Assembly (NCBI GenBank): GCA_026710435.1
Contig: JAPOQZ010000052.1
Location: forward strand, 1-55,262
Reading direction: 5' to 3'
Length of the DNA stretch: 55,262 nucleotides
Source: a bacterium
GTDB taxonomy: Bacteria; Actinomycetota; Acidimicrobiia; Spongiisociales; Spongiisociaceae
This document shows, one piece after another, positions 1 to 10,284 of the stretch. Position 1 is the stretch's first letter. Each line of letters opens with the position of its first letter. The notes beneath the pieces are model-generated. The model made no database searches, was not told the DNA's origin, and saw only the letters and a program-made list of their open reading frames with translations. Made by a program: the position numbers and the translations under genes.

Positions 1-200
1 CCACCCCGACGCCGACGGCTGCTACCCCCACAAGCACGATGCGGCCACCAGCCACCCCAACCCGACCCCCACACCCTCGAACTACTCCGCTACCTCCACC
101 ACACCACCAACCGCGCACCACCCTGAACGGCAAGGCTGCTGCCGATCCCAGCCTCCTGGACCATACTGGGCTCCGACCAATCTCCCGATCCTCCGGACTC
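1..200. other. C-rich left edge, no supported gene
   Basis: Very C-rich sequence upstream of queA. One forward frame is open from the window edge to a TGA at 124-126, ending in residues such as HTLELLRYLHHTTNRAPP, so it could be the tail of an unidentified protein. The composition is low-complexity (Pro, His, Thr, Arg) and I recognise no domain. The frame upstream of and continuous with queA is equally Pro/Arg-rich and is probably not translated as part of QueA. Confidence 0.25.
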
Positions 201-2371
<2,171 letters not shown>

Positions 2372-2412
2372 GGCCGGTCGTGGCCGATCGCCACGGACCA
2401 TCGGCGGCGGGC

Positions 2413-2418
2413 TAGCAT
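2413..2418 (+). promoter_or_regulatory. Possible -10 box for the yajC-secDF unit
   Basis: TAGCAT in the 123-nt gap between tgt and yajC, about 76 nt before the yajC start. No clear -35 is visible, so this is a weak call based on position and TANNNT shape. Confidence 0.25.
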
Positions 2419-2494
2419 CGGGGTACCCGTCGCCGAGGCGGGCCAGTCCGTACCCGGAGAGGCCGCGAAGGCCCGACAAGAGAGGTGTGAAATC

Positions 2495-2809
2495 GTGCCG
2501 GTGTCTTTGATTGCCCAGGCCGAGGGAGGCGACAGTTTCAGTTTTCTGCTTCCCTTGCTGCTGCTTGGAGGCCTGATGTACTTCCTCATCATCCGCCCCC
2601 AGCGGAAGCGGATGAGGAATCAGAAAGAGCTGTCCTCGGCCCTCGAAGTAGGGGACCAGGTTAGGACCGTGGGCGGCCTGCTAGGTGTTGTGGTCGGGCT
2701 CGGCGACGACTGGGTTGTGCTCGGCGTCGAGGACGGCCGCATAAGGGTGCAGCGGAGCGCCATCGCGGGCCGGGCCGGACCGGACAACCCCTCCGATCCG
2801 AGGTCGTAA
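2495..2809 (+). CDS. yajC: Sec translocon accessory protein YajC
   Basis: Small membrane protein that associates with SecD-SecF and SecYEG at the cytoplasmic membrane. The 104-residue product has one hydrophobic segment (about residues 16-34, FLLPLLLLGGLMYFLIIRPQ) followed by the family signature RPQRKR, then a cytoplasmic domain (VGDQVRTVGGLLGVVV). The GTG start at 2495 is preceded by GAGAGG at about 2480. It lies 6 nt before secD, so yajC, secD and secF form one transcription unit. The family is usually 85-110 residues. Confidence 0.92.
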   Translation: MPVSLIAQAEGGDSFSFLLPLLLLGGLMYFLIIRPQRKRMRNQKELSSALEVGDQVRTVGGLLGVVVGLGDDWVVLGVEDGRIRVQRSAIAGRAGPDNPSDPRS

Positions 2810-2815
2810 CCCGGC

Positions 2816-4390
2816 GTGTCGCGCCGCTGGGCAGCTGTCATCGTGATGGTGGGCCTCGCCTGGGGCGGGGTGGCTGCCATCTTCTCGCTGGGCTGGTTGC
2901 CCAGGCTGGGGCTCGATCTGCAGGGTGGGACATCGGTCATCCTCGAAGCGCCCGAAGGCACCGACGAGCAAGTGGTGGAAACGGCTGTCGAAGTGATGCG
3001 CCGCCGGATCGAGGACTTCGGGAGCGTCCAGGAACCCGAGATCTCAATCAGCGGCGGCTCCTCCATTCTCGTCCAACTCCCCGGCGTCACCGACCAGGAG
3101 CGGGCTCTGGACGCAGTGGGGAGAACCGGGCTGCTGTCCTTCCGGCCCGTTCTATCCTGCACGGCGATCGCGTCGTTCACGTGTATTCCCAGCGACCGCT
3201 CGCCCGTTCTTCTCGAAGCGGAGGAGGTGGGCGAGGATTTCGTCTTCCCCGAGGGTGTCGATGCGGAAACGGGTCTCACCGGGGAGGACGACGCGGACCT
3301 TGCTCGATCCTTCCTCCCCCAGTATGACGACGCCGGCAACGTGGTGGCCATCTACGAAGTGGGACCGGCTGACCTCTCCGCCCATTGGGACGGCATCTGC
3401 CTCGGTGGCTTCATCGACTGCTCGCTCCTCCCGACCGAGCGTGCGCCGCTGACCGGGGCGGAGGTCGATTCGGCGCTGGCCCTGTTCGGGCAGCAGGCCG
3501 ACAGCGCCTGGACCGTGCAACTCACCATGACTCAGGAAGGCGCCGGACGGTTCGCGGCGGTGACCGGGATCCTGGCGCAGTACCCGCAGGGCAGTCCCAA
3601 CCGCCGGCTGGCAATAGTGCTGGACGGAGCGGTCATGTCGGCGCCGGAGGTGGCGGTAGGGGTCGGCCGCGAGGGAATCACCGGAGGGACGGCTGTCATT
3701 ACCCTCGGGAACGCCGAGACCGCCCAGGAGGAGGCCCAGGACCTCACGACCGTTCTACGCTACGGCTCCCTGCCGGTGGCCTTCGAGCGGTCGGCCGTGC
3801 AGAAGGTTTCGGCGACCCTCGGAGAGGACTCGCTGCGGGCCGGGCTGCTGGCGGGCATCGGAGGTCTGGTGCTCGTTGTCCTGTTCCTGCTCATCTACTA
3901 CCGGGCGATGGGGCTGATCACGCTGGTAGGCCTCACGGTGTTCGGCAGCCTGCTGGTAATCATCTTCGGGGCGCTGGGCGCTTGGCAGGGATTGACGCTG
4001 ACCCTGTCAGGCGTGGCGGGTGTCATCGTCTCGGTGGGCATAACCGCCGACTCCTACATCGTGTTCTTCGAACGGACCAAGGAAGAGATCCGCAAGGGGC
4101 GCACGATCCCCGACGCCGGGCGAGAGGCTTACCGGCGGGCTTTCCGTACCATCCTGACGGCCGACTTCGTCTCCTTCGTCGGCGCGCTGCTGCTGTGGTG
4201 GCTGGCCATCGGACCCGTCAAGGGATTCGCCCAGGCCCTCGGGATCGCCACTGTCCTCGACGTGATCGTTTTCTACTTCTTCACCCGTAACGCCGCCGCC
4301 ATCATGGCGAGTGGCAGGTTCGGGCAGGAAGGCCGCTTCAGCATGAGGGCCGCGGCGGGCCGGTCAGCGGTCGGAGGGACCGCGCCGTGA
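2816..4390 (+). CDS. secD: Protein translocase subunit SecD
   Basis: SecD, with SecF, uses the proton gradient to help release and pull proteins through SecYEG. The 524-residue protein has an N-terminal transmembrane helix, the signature GLDLQGGTSVILEAP near residue 33, a large periplasmic P1 region (about residues 50-330) and a C-terminal bundle of five helices with DSYIVFFERTKEE, the RND-type loop. The GTG start at 2816 gives the expected short cytoplasmic N-terminus (MSRRW). It overlaps secF by GTGA. Confidence 0.95.
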   Translation: MSRRWAAVIVMVGLAWGGVAAIFSLGWLPRLGLDLQGGTSVILEAPEGTDEQVVETAVEVMRRRIEDFGSVQEPEISISGGSSILVQLPGVTDQERALDAVGRTGLLSFRPVLSCTAIASFTCIPSDRSPVLLEAEEVGEDFVFPEGVDAETGLTGEDDADLARSFLPQYDDAGNVVAIYEVGPADLSAHWDGICLGGFIDCSLLPTERAPLTGAEVDSALALFGQQADSAWTVQLTMTQEGAGRFAAVTGILAQYPQGSPNRRLAIVLDGAVMSAPEVAVGVGREGITGGTAVITLGNAETAQEEAQDLTTVLRYGSLPVAFERSAVQKVSATLGEDSLRAGLLAGIGGLVLVVLFLLIYYRAMGLITLVGLTVFGSLLVIIFGALGAWQGLTLTLSGVAGVIVSVGITADSYIVFFERTKEEIRKGRTIPDAGREAYRRAFRTILTADFVSFVGALLLWWLAIGPVKGFAQALGIATVLDVIVFYFFTRNAAAIMASGRFGQEGRFSMRAAAGRSAVGGTAP

Positions 4391-5418
4391 GCACCCTTTC
4401 GACCTTGTACCGGGGCGAGACGACTATCGGGTTCGTCGGCCAGGCACGCCGATGGTTCATCGTGTCCGGGGTGGCATTGGTTCTGTGTCTGGCCAGCCTG
4501 GCGATCCAGCGGCTCAATCTGAGCCTCGACTTCACCGGCGGAACCGCCATCGTCATGCCGAACCCGGTCGGAGCGAGTGTGGGGGAGGTCCGCGCGGCGC
4601 TCGGCGCCACCGGCGGCACAGCCCGAATCCAGCTGATCGACGACGGCGAGGCGGTACGCGTCCAGACCGAGGCCATCGACCTCGAGACGGAGCAGCAGAT
4701 CGTCCGTTCCCTCGTCAACGTCACCGGCACCGTGATCGAACTCACCGATGTGGAATCCGTGGGCCCCACGTTCGGACGGCAGATAGCCGGGAGGGCCGTG
4801 CAGGCGCTGGGCGTGTTCCTGGCAGTGGTGGTCGTCTTCATCAGCATCCGCTTCGAGTGGAAGATGGCGGTCGGTGCCATCGCAGCCCTGCTCCATGACC
4901 TGATAATCACCTCAGGAGCCTATTCGCTGCTCCGGTTCGAGGTGACGCCGGCAACGGTGGTGGCCGTTCTGACCATCCTCGGCTATTCCCTGTACGACAC
5001 GGTGGTCGTCTATGACAAGATCAGGGAGAACGTGGCCGAAGACCAGGAGCGCCGCACCTACACGGAGATCGTGAACCGCTCCATGAACCAGGTTCTCATG
5101 CGTTCGATCAACACCTCGCTTACCAGCCTTCTGCCGGTGGGGTCGCTGCTGTTCATCGGGTCCATCCTGCTCGGGGCGGGTACCCTCAGGGAGTTCGCCC
5201 TCGCCCTCTTCGTGGGCATCGGGGCCGGCACGTACTCGTCGATCTTCATCGCCGCGCCGCTTCTGGCCCTCTGGAAGGAACGGGAGACGGAATGGTCCAG
5301 GCGTCGCTACCGCGCGGAACGGAAGAGAGCCAGGAAGGCAGGTTCCGGCGCCCCGCCCCGCCTGAGTTCCCGGGGGCAGCGAGCATCCACGGGGCGGACT
5401 CGGAGTCGGAAACGTTGA
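4387..5418 (+). CDS. secF: Protein translocase subunit SecF
   Basis: Partner of SecD in the membrane export machinery. The 343-residue protein has one N-terminal helix, the LSLDFTGGTAIVM signature near residue 45, a short periplasmic domain and five further helices including GYSLYDTVVVYDKIRENV, the conserved family motif. The C-terminus is a basic cytoplasmic tail rich in Arg, Lys and Ser. The GTG start overlaps the secD stop. Confidence 0.95.
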   Translation: MSTLSTLYRGETTIGFVGQARRWFIVSGVALVLCLASLAIQRLNLSLDFTGGTAIVMPNPVGASVGEVRAALGATGGTARIQLIDDGEAVRVQTEAIDLETEQQIVRSLVNVTGTVIELTDVESVGPTFGRQIAGRAVQALGVFLAVVVVFISIRFEWKMAVGAIAALLHDLIITSGAYSLLRFEVTPATVVAVLTILGYSLYDTVVVYDKIRENVAEDQERRTYTEIVNRSMNQVLMRSINTSLTSLLPVGSLLFIGSILLGAGTLREFALALFVGIGAGTYSSIFIAAPLLALWKERETEWSRRRYRAERKRARKAGSGAPPRLSSRGQRASTGRTRSRKR

Positions 5419-5485
5419 TTCGGGAGGAAACGGGCTCCGAGCCGATCCATTGCCGTCGGTGCGGGTACACGCCCCGCCCATCCGG

Positions 5486-5491
5486 TACAAT
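5486..5491 (+). promoter_or_regulatory. -10 box of a probable leaderless apt promoter
   Basis: TACAAT six nt before the apt ATG. Initiation about 7 nt downstream would start the transcript at or next to the ATG. No ribosome-binding site lies between them. The same spacing recurs before several other genes in this window. Confidence 0.5.
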
Positions 5492-5497
5492 CTCCCC

Positions 5498-6022
5498 ATG
5501 AACGCGGCGCAACTAAGTGCCCTGGTCCGGGACGTTGCGGGGTTTCCGACTCCCGGGATAGTGTTCAAGGACATTACCCCGGTGCTGGCGGATCCGACGG
5601 CCTTGCGGGTTGCCGTCGAGTTGATCGCGGCGCCGTTCCGGGACGCGGGCGTGACGACGGTGGCCGGGATAGAGGCCCGGGGTTTCGTGCTCGCCCCCCC
5701 GGTCGCCCTGACCCTCGGGGCCGGGTTCGTTCCCCTCCGCAAGAAGGGCAAGCTGCCGTACGACACCCACAGCGAGGAATACCAACTCGAGTACGGCACG
5801 GACGAGTTGGAAGTACACGTCGACGCGGCCGGACCGGGTGATCGGGTCCTCCTGGTCGACGACGTGATAGCCACCGGGGGGACCGGAGCCGCCGCGATCC
5901 GGCTGCTGCGGGGGCTGGGCGCCGACTTGGTGGGAATGGCGGTGCTGATCGAGCTGGCCTTCCTGGATGGCCGCCAAGCGCTGGGGGACCTGGACTTCCA
6001 CACCGTGGTGACCTATGGATGA
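5498..6022 (+). CDS. apt: Adenine phosphoribosyltransferase
   Basis: Salvages adenine to AMP with PRPP in the cytoplasm. The 174-residue protein carries the PRPP-binding loop VLLVDDVIATGGTGAA near residues 117-133 and the N-terminal FPTPGIVFKDITP motif of the Apt family. The ATG at 5498 fits the usual length; the in-frame extension upstream crosses the putative -10 box. The last 8 nt overlap the start of rel, the conserved actinobacterial neighbour, linking purine salvage with (p)ppGpp metabolism. Confidence 0.95.
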   Translation: MNAAQLSALVRDVAGFPTPGIVFKDITPVLADPTALRVAVELIAAPFRDAGVTTVAGIEARGFVLAPPVALTLGAGFVPLRKKGKLPYDTHSEEYQLEYGTDELEVHVDAAGPGDRVLLVDDVIATGGTGAAAIRLLRGLGADLVGMAVLIELAFLDGRQALGDLDFHTVVTYG

Positions 6023-8207
6023 GGTTGCGGTAGCCCGCCGGCACCACGACGCAGCCAAAGCCGAACTCGAACCGATCCTGATCGCCATGCGCCGCAACTT
6101 CCCCGACGGCGACGAGGCCTTGGTGGTGCATGCCTACGACGTAGCCCAGCGGACCCATGCCGGCCAGTTCCGCCTCTCCGGCGATCCCTTCATAACACAT
6201 CCCATCGCCGTGGCCCTCATCCTTGCCGAGTACGGACTCGATCCCGAGCCCCTCGCCGCCGCATTGCTGCACGACACCGTTGAGGACACGGATCTGACGC
6301 TGCGGGAGGTCGAGGGCTGGTTCGGCTCCACCGTTGCCCGCATCACCGATGGGGTGACCAAACTCGACCGGGTCAAGTTCGACCTCTCGCGTGAAGATGC
6401 CGAGGCGGCCAGCATCCGCAAGATGGTGGTTTCGATGGCCCAGGACGTGCGGGTGCTGATCATCAAGCTGGTCGACCGCTTGCACAACCTGAGAACGATC
6501 CATCCTCTGCCGCCCGATCGCCAGGAGGTCAAGGCGCGAGAGACCCTGGAGGTCTACGCCCCTCTGGCCCATCGCATGGGGTTCCAGGAGATCAAGCACG
6601 AGATGGAGAACCGGTCCTTCGCGATCCTCTACCCCGCCCGCTACAAGGAGATCGAGGACCTGATCCACCAGCGCGCACCGGAACGGGAGATCGTCATCGA
6701 GAAGGTCACGGGCGAGATCGAGGCCATGATGGCCAGGGCCGGTATCGTCGCGACGTTGGAGGGTCGTCCCAAGCACCACTACTCGATCTACCGCAAGATG
6801 GTCGACAGCCGCCTCTCCTTCGAGGAGATCCACGACCTGATCGGTGTCAGGATCAAGGTGCGGGAGGTCAGGGACTGCTACGCGGCCCTGGGGCTGGTCC
6901 ATTCCCGTTGGACGCCGGTCCACGGGCGGTTCAAGGACTACATAGCGGTCCCCAAGTTCAACCTTTACCAGAGCTTGCACACCACCGTGATAGGTCCCGA
7001 CGGCAAGCCTCTGGAGGTCCAGATCCGGACCCATGAGATGCATGACCGGGCCGAGTTCGGAATCGCCGCCCACTGGCGGTACAAGGAGGGAGCGTCGAGT
7101 TCCGACCTGGCTTGGATGGCCGACCTCCGCAGGCTCCACGACGACTACGACGAACCGACCGAGTTCCTCGACAATCTCAAGCTGGACCTGTACGAGGATC
7201 TGGTGTTCGTGCTGACCCCGCGGGGCGACGTACGAACCCTTCCCAAGGGCGCCACGCCGGTTGACTTCGCCTACTCGATCCACACCGAAGTCGGCCATCG
7301 CTGCGCGGGAGCCAAGGTCAACGGACGCTTGGTCACGCTGTCCACGGAACTGGTGTCGGGTGACATAGTGGAGATAATCACCACCAAGTCCGATGACTCC
7401 GGACCGACCCGGGACTGGCTCTCATTCGTTCGTACGTCCCGCGCCAGGAGCAAGATCAAGCGGTGGTTCACACGGGCACGACGCGAGACCTCCCTGCAGA
7501 TAGGGAAGGAGAAGGTGGCCGATCTGATGCGGCGGGAGCGCGTGCACCTGCCCAGGGAGAACCGAGGGGAGATCCTGGGCAATACCGCTCTCGCCCTCGG
7601 ATACCGGGATACCGAAGCCATGTACGTCGCGGTCGGGGACGGCGCCGTATCGCCTCAGACGGTGATCAACCGGACCAAGCGCTTGCTGGCCGTATCCCTG
7701 GTCGGTGAGGATCTGGAGCTCCAGGACACCATCAGACGGAGGGCAGACCGCCCCGCGGGTGAGGGAGTGATCGTCGAGGGTTTCGACGACGTGTGGATAC
7801 GGATAGCCCGTTGCTGCGGGCCGGTTCCCGGGGACGACCTGGCGGGCTTTGTAACGGTAGGGCGGGGAGTCTCCGTTCACAGGGCCGATTGCGCCAACAT
7901 CACGCGGCTAGGGGACCGTACCGACCGGATGATCGAGGCCTCCTGGGCGCCGGGACAGGTCACGAGCTTCAGCGTCTGGTTCCAGGTGGAGGCTCTGGAC
8001 CGTCCCAACCTGCTGAGAGATGTCACTTCGGTCATCTCGGATGCCGGCGGCAACATCGTGGGCGCGTCGTCCAGGACCGATCGGGACCGGGTAGCCGTGC
8101 TGCGTTACGAGGTCGAATTGTCGGATCCGGGACAGTTGAACCGTGTGCTGGCCAGGATGAGGAGGGTCGACAGCGTCTACGAAGCGTACCGTCTGGGTGC
8201 GCGGTGA
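6015..8207 (+). CDS. rel: Bifunctional (p)ppGpp synthetase/hydrolase Rel
   Basis: Makes (p)ppGpp from GTP/GDP and ATP on starved ribosomes and hydrolyses it. The 730 residues show an HD hydrolase domain (HAGQFRLSGDPFITHP near 40, LLHDTVEDT near 84), a synthetase domain (about 250-360: YSIYRKM, IHDLIGVRI, FKDYIAVPKFNLYQSLHTT), a TGS domain (about 395-455) and a C-terminal ACT domain (about 650-725). Both catalytic domains look intact, so it is a long bifunctional RSH enzyme. The ATG overlaps apt by 8 nt. Confidence 0.96.
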   Translation: MDEVAVARRHHDAAKAELEPILIAMRRNFPDGDEALVVHAYDVAQRTHAGQFRLSGDPFITHPIAVALILAEYGLDPEPLAAALLHDTVEDTDLTLREVEGWFGSTVARITDGVTKLDRVKFDLSREDAEAASIRKMVVSMAQDVRVLIIKLVDRLHNLRTIHPLPPDRQEVKARETLEVYAPLAHRMGFQEIKHEMENRSFAILYPARYKEIEDLIHQRAPEREIVIEKVTGEIEAMMARAGIVATLEGRPKHHYSIYRKMVDSRLSFEEIHDLIGVRIKVREVRDCYAALGLVHSRWTPVHGRFKDYIAVPKFNLYQSLHTTVIGPDGKPLEVQIRTHEMHDRAEFGIAAHWRYKEGASSSDLAWMADLRRLHDDYDEPTEFLDNLKLDLYEDLVFVLTPRGDVRTLPKGATPVDFAYSIHTEVGHRCAGAKVNGRLVTLSTELVSGDIVEIITTKSDDSGPTRDWLSFVRTSRARSKIKRWFTRARRETSLQIGKEKVADLMRRERVHLPRENRGEILGNTALALGYRDTEAMYVAVGDGAVSPQTVINRTKRLLAVSLVGEDLELQDTIRRRADRPAGEGVIVEGFDDVWIRIARCCGPVPGDDLAGFVTVGRGVSVHRADCANITRLGDRTDRMIEASWAPGQVTSFSVWFQVEALDRPNLLRDVTSVISDAGGNIVGASSRTDRDRVAVLRYEVELSDPGQLNRVLARMRRVDSVYEAYRLGAR

Positions 8208-8268
8208 CCCTCCGGAGAGCGTAGGCCGGCCGGAGAGCGGCAGGCTGCAGTTCCGATTCCGAGCAATC

Positions 8269-8371
8269 AGGAGGGTACTGAGCAATCCACCAACGGCCTG
8301 CCAATCGCCGGCATGATTCCTGGGTCGGCGGGCGGCAGGCCCGAGCAATCGTCATTGCTCAGCACCCTCCT
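8269..8371. repeat. Family A palindromic repeat, copy A1 (103 bp)
   Basis: Imperfect palindrome beginning AGGAGGGTACTGAGCAAT and ending ATTGCTCAGCACCCTCCT, with an inner hairpin formed by GGCCTGCC and GGCAGGCC. Near-identical 103-bp copies lie at 23467-23569, 45724-45826 (inverted) and 53863-53965. This copy fills the gap between rel and the metallo-hydrolase gene and ends 7 bp before the latter's putative -10 box. The size, inverted ends and absence of a transposase suggest a MITE- or REP-like element. Confidence 0.9.
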
Positions 8372-8377
8372 AGACCC

Positions 8378-8383
8378 TAACCT
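8378..8383 (+). promoter_or_regulatory. -10 box before the metallo-hydrolase gene
   Basis: TAACCT, nine nt before the ATG at 8393, just downstream of repeat A1. There is no Shine-Dalgarno in the 9-nt gap, in line with a leaderless transcript. Confidence 0.45.
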
Positions 8384-8392
8384 GCGCTCAGC

Positions 8393-9040
8393 ATGTTCAT
8401 CGATCGCCTGGAGCTGTGGCTCGCAGCCACCAACACCTACGTCGTGGCACCCGAGAAGGACGGGCCCGCCGTGGTGGTCGACGCGCCCCCGGATCCTGAC
8501 CGGCTGGTCTCGCTCCTGGAGACCCACCGGCTCCATCCGGTGGCCCTGCTGGTGACCCACGGGCACATCGACCACGCCGGCGGAGCCGGCGCTCTGGTAG
8601 CTCGCACGGCGGTGACCGCCTACATCCATCCCGACGACGACTACCTCACGTACCACCCGGTCCAACAGCTGCGCCGACTCTTCGGTTACGTGCCGCCCGG
8701 CGCCTACGAGCCGCCGGACCGGTTCCAGCCACTCAAGGACGGGTTGGCCCTGGATCTGGCCGGGCTCGGGTTCCGGATACTCGCGACTCCGGGCCACACA
8801 CCGGGGCACTGCTGCTTCTACCTCCCCGATGAGGGAATCCTGTTCTCGGGCGACCAACTCTTCGCGGGCTCGATCGGGCGCACCGACCTCCCCGGCGGTG
8901 ACCACGACACGTTGATGAGGAGCATGGACGAGCAGGTGCTCCCCCTCGATGACGGTGTCTCGGTGCTGCCCGGGCACGGTCCGTCGACCACGATCGGCCG
9001 GGAACGCCGGACCAACCCCTTCCTGGTGGGCCGCCGATGA
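8393..9040 (+). CDS. Metallo-beta-lactamase-fold hydrolase (glyoxalase II-like)
   Basis: Predicted cytoplasmic metal-dependent hydrolase of the glyoxalase-II-like group. The 215 residues contain the metal motif HGHIDHAGG near residue 56, GHTPGH near 134, SGDQLF near 153 with the bridging Asp, GRTDLPGGD, and the final LPGHGP His near 194. Substrate cannot be told from sequence: a thioester such as S-lactoylglutathione or its mycothiol/bacillithiol equivalent is typical of relatives. The same association, upstream of hisS and downstream of rel, is common in Actinobacteria. It overlaps hisS by ATGA. Confidence 0.88.
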   Translation: MFIDRLELWLAATNTYVVAPEKDGPAVVVDAPPDPDRLVSLLETHRLHPVALLVTHGHIDHAGGAGALVARTAVTAYIHPDDDYLTYHPVQQLRRLFGYVPPGAYEPPDRFQPLKDGLALDLAGLGFRILATPGHTPGHCCFYLPDEGILFSGDQLFAGSIGRTDLPGGDHDTLMRSMDEQVLPLDDGVSVLPGHGPSTTIGRERRTNPFLVGRR

Positions 9041-10284
9041 GATTCCGGGCACCCAAGGGCACCGACGACATCATGCCGCCCGGCTCGCGTCGCTGGCGCA
9101 ACCTGCTCCGGTCCTGGGACATCCTGGCCGAGCGGTACGGCTACGAATACGTGGCCACCCCGATCTTCGAGTCCACCGAACTCTTCGCCAGAGGAATGGG
9201 CGAGACCACCGAGGTGGTCGAGAAGCAGATGTACAACTTCCGGGACAAGGCAGGTCGCAAGCTGACCCTCCGCCCCGAGATCACCGCCGGGGTCGTCCGG
9301 GCCTACATCCAGGCCGGGCGCTCGGGCGAGTTCAAGGGTGCCTACTCCGGACCGGCCTTCCGCTACGAGCGCCCGCAGGAAGGACGGCGGCGGCAGTTCT
9401 GGCAACTCGGGTTGGAGTATATGGGTACCCCGCATGTGGAAGCCGACCTCGAAGTGATCGAGCTCGGGTACCGCTACATGCTCGACTGCGGCCTGGGTGA
9501 CGTGGTCGTGCAGGTCAACTCGATCGGGGATCCGCCCGACCGGACTGCCTACCATGGGTTGCTGTCCTCCTGGTTGGAGGAACGGTCGAGGCTACTGTCC
9601 GAGGACGCCCGGCGGAGGATCCGCTCGAACCCGCTCAGGGTGCTGGATTCCAAGACCGACCGAGAAGTGGTGGCGGAGGCGCCCGTCCCGGTGGATCATC
9701 TGGGGAGCGAAGCGGCATCGCACCACGAGCACCTGATCGAAGGCCTGGAGGAGAGGGGCATCGTGTACGAGGAAGCGCCCCGGCTGGTCCGCGGGCTGGA
9801 CTACTACAACCGCACCGTATTCGAGTACGTACCACCCTCCTACCGGGCGGCCCAGAACGCGGTGGGGGGCGGCGGGCGCTACGACGGCTTGGCACGCCTA
9901 CTCGGAGGGAGGGCCGTGCCGGGGGTTGGGCTGGCGCTCGGTCTGGACCGTATCCTGGCCGCGGCCGGCGACCGCCCTGCAGCGCGGGCCCTCGACGTGT
10001 TCCTGGTGGTGGCGGACCAGGAACGGCGCAGCCTGGCGCACTCCTTCGCGCGGCGCCTGCGCTCGGCCGGTGTTCGATGCGACCTGCTGACCGGTAGGCG
10101 GTCCGTCAGAGCCCAGTTCCGGGCGGCCAACCGCCGCGACGCGGCGGTGGCGGTGGTCATCGGCGAGGAGTGGGACGCCGGTCTGGTGACGGTCAAGGAT
10201 CTCAGTTCGGGTGTAGGTCGAACTTTGCCGGCCGGCGAGGTGATCTCCTTCGTGCTTCGCGGCCCGGGTGGGCAGCAGGCGTGA
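9037..10284 (+). CDS. hisS: Histidyl-tRNA synthetase
   Basis: Class II synthetase charging tRNA-His. The 415 residues have the opening APKGTDDIMPP, motif 2 FRYERPQEGRRRQFWQ, the histidine-A region RGLDYYNRTVFEYV, GGGGRYDGLARLLGG near residue 285 and motif 3 GVGLALGLDRIL. The C-terminal anticodon-binding domain covers about residues 325-410. The ATG at 9037 overlaps the hydrolase stop; the end overlaps aspS by GTGA. Confidence 0.95.
   Translation: MRFRAPKGTDDIMPPGSRRWRNLLRSWDILAERYGYEYVATPIFESTELFARGMGETTEVVEKQMYNFRDKAGRKLTLRPEITAGVVRAYIQAGRSGEFKGAYSGPAFRYERPQEGRRRQFWQLGLEYMGTPHVEADLEVIELGYRYMLDCGLGDVVVQVNSIGDPPDRTAYHGLLSSWLEERSRLLSEDARRRIRSNPLRVLDSKTDREVVAEAPVPVDHLGSEAASHHEHLIEGLEERGIVYEEAPRLVRGLDYYNRTVFEYVPPSYRAAQNAVGGGGRYDGLARLLGGRAVPGVGLALGLDRILAAAGDRPAARALDVFLVVADQERRSLAHSFARRLRSAGVRCDLLTGRRSVRAQFRAANRRDAAVAVVIGEEWDAGLVTVKDLSSGVGRTLPAGEVISFVLRGPGGQQA

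Noticed and set aside
1-126. C-terminal fragment of a transposase or HNH protein at the left edge
   Set aside because: Only about 40 codons of low-complexity sequence; no motif supports either.
39-200. N-terminal extension of queA from an ATG at 39
   Set aside because: The added 54 residues are Pro/Arg/His-rich and unlike QueA; homology starts after the TTG at 201.
5574-7298. Long open frame of 574 codons on the - strand opposite apt and rel
   Set aside because: High-GC codon-bias shadow; the + strand encodes clear Apt and Rel domains and the - product resembles nothing.
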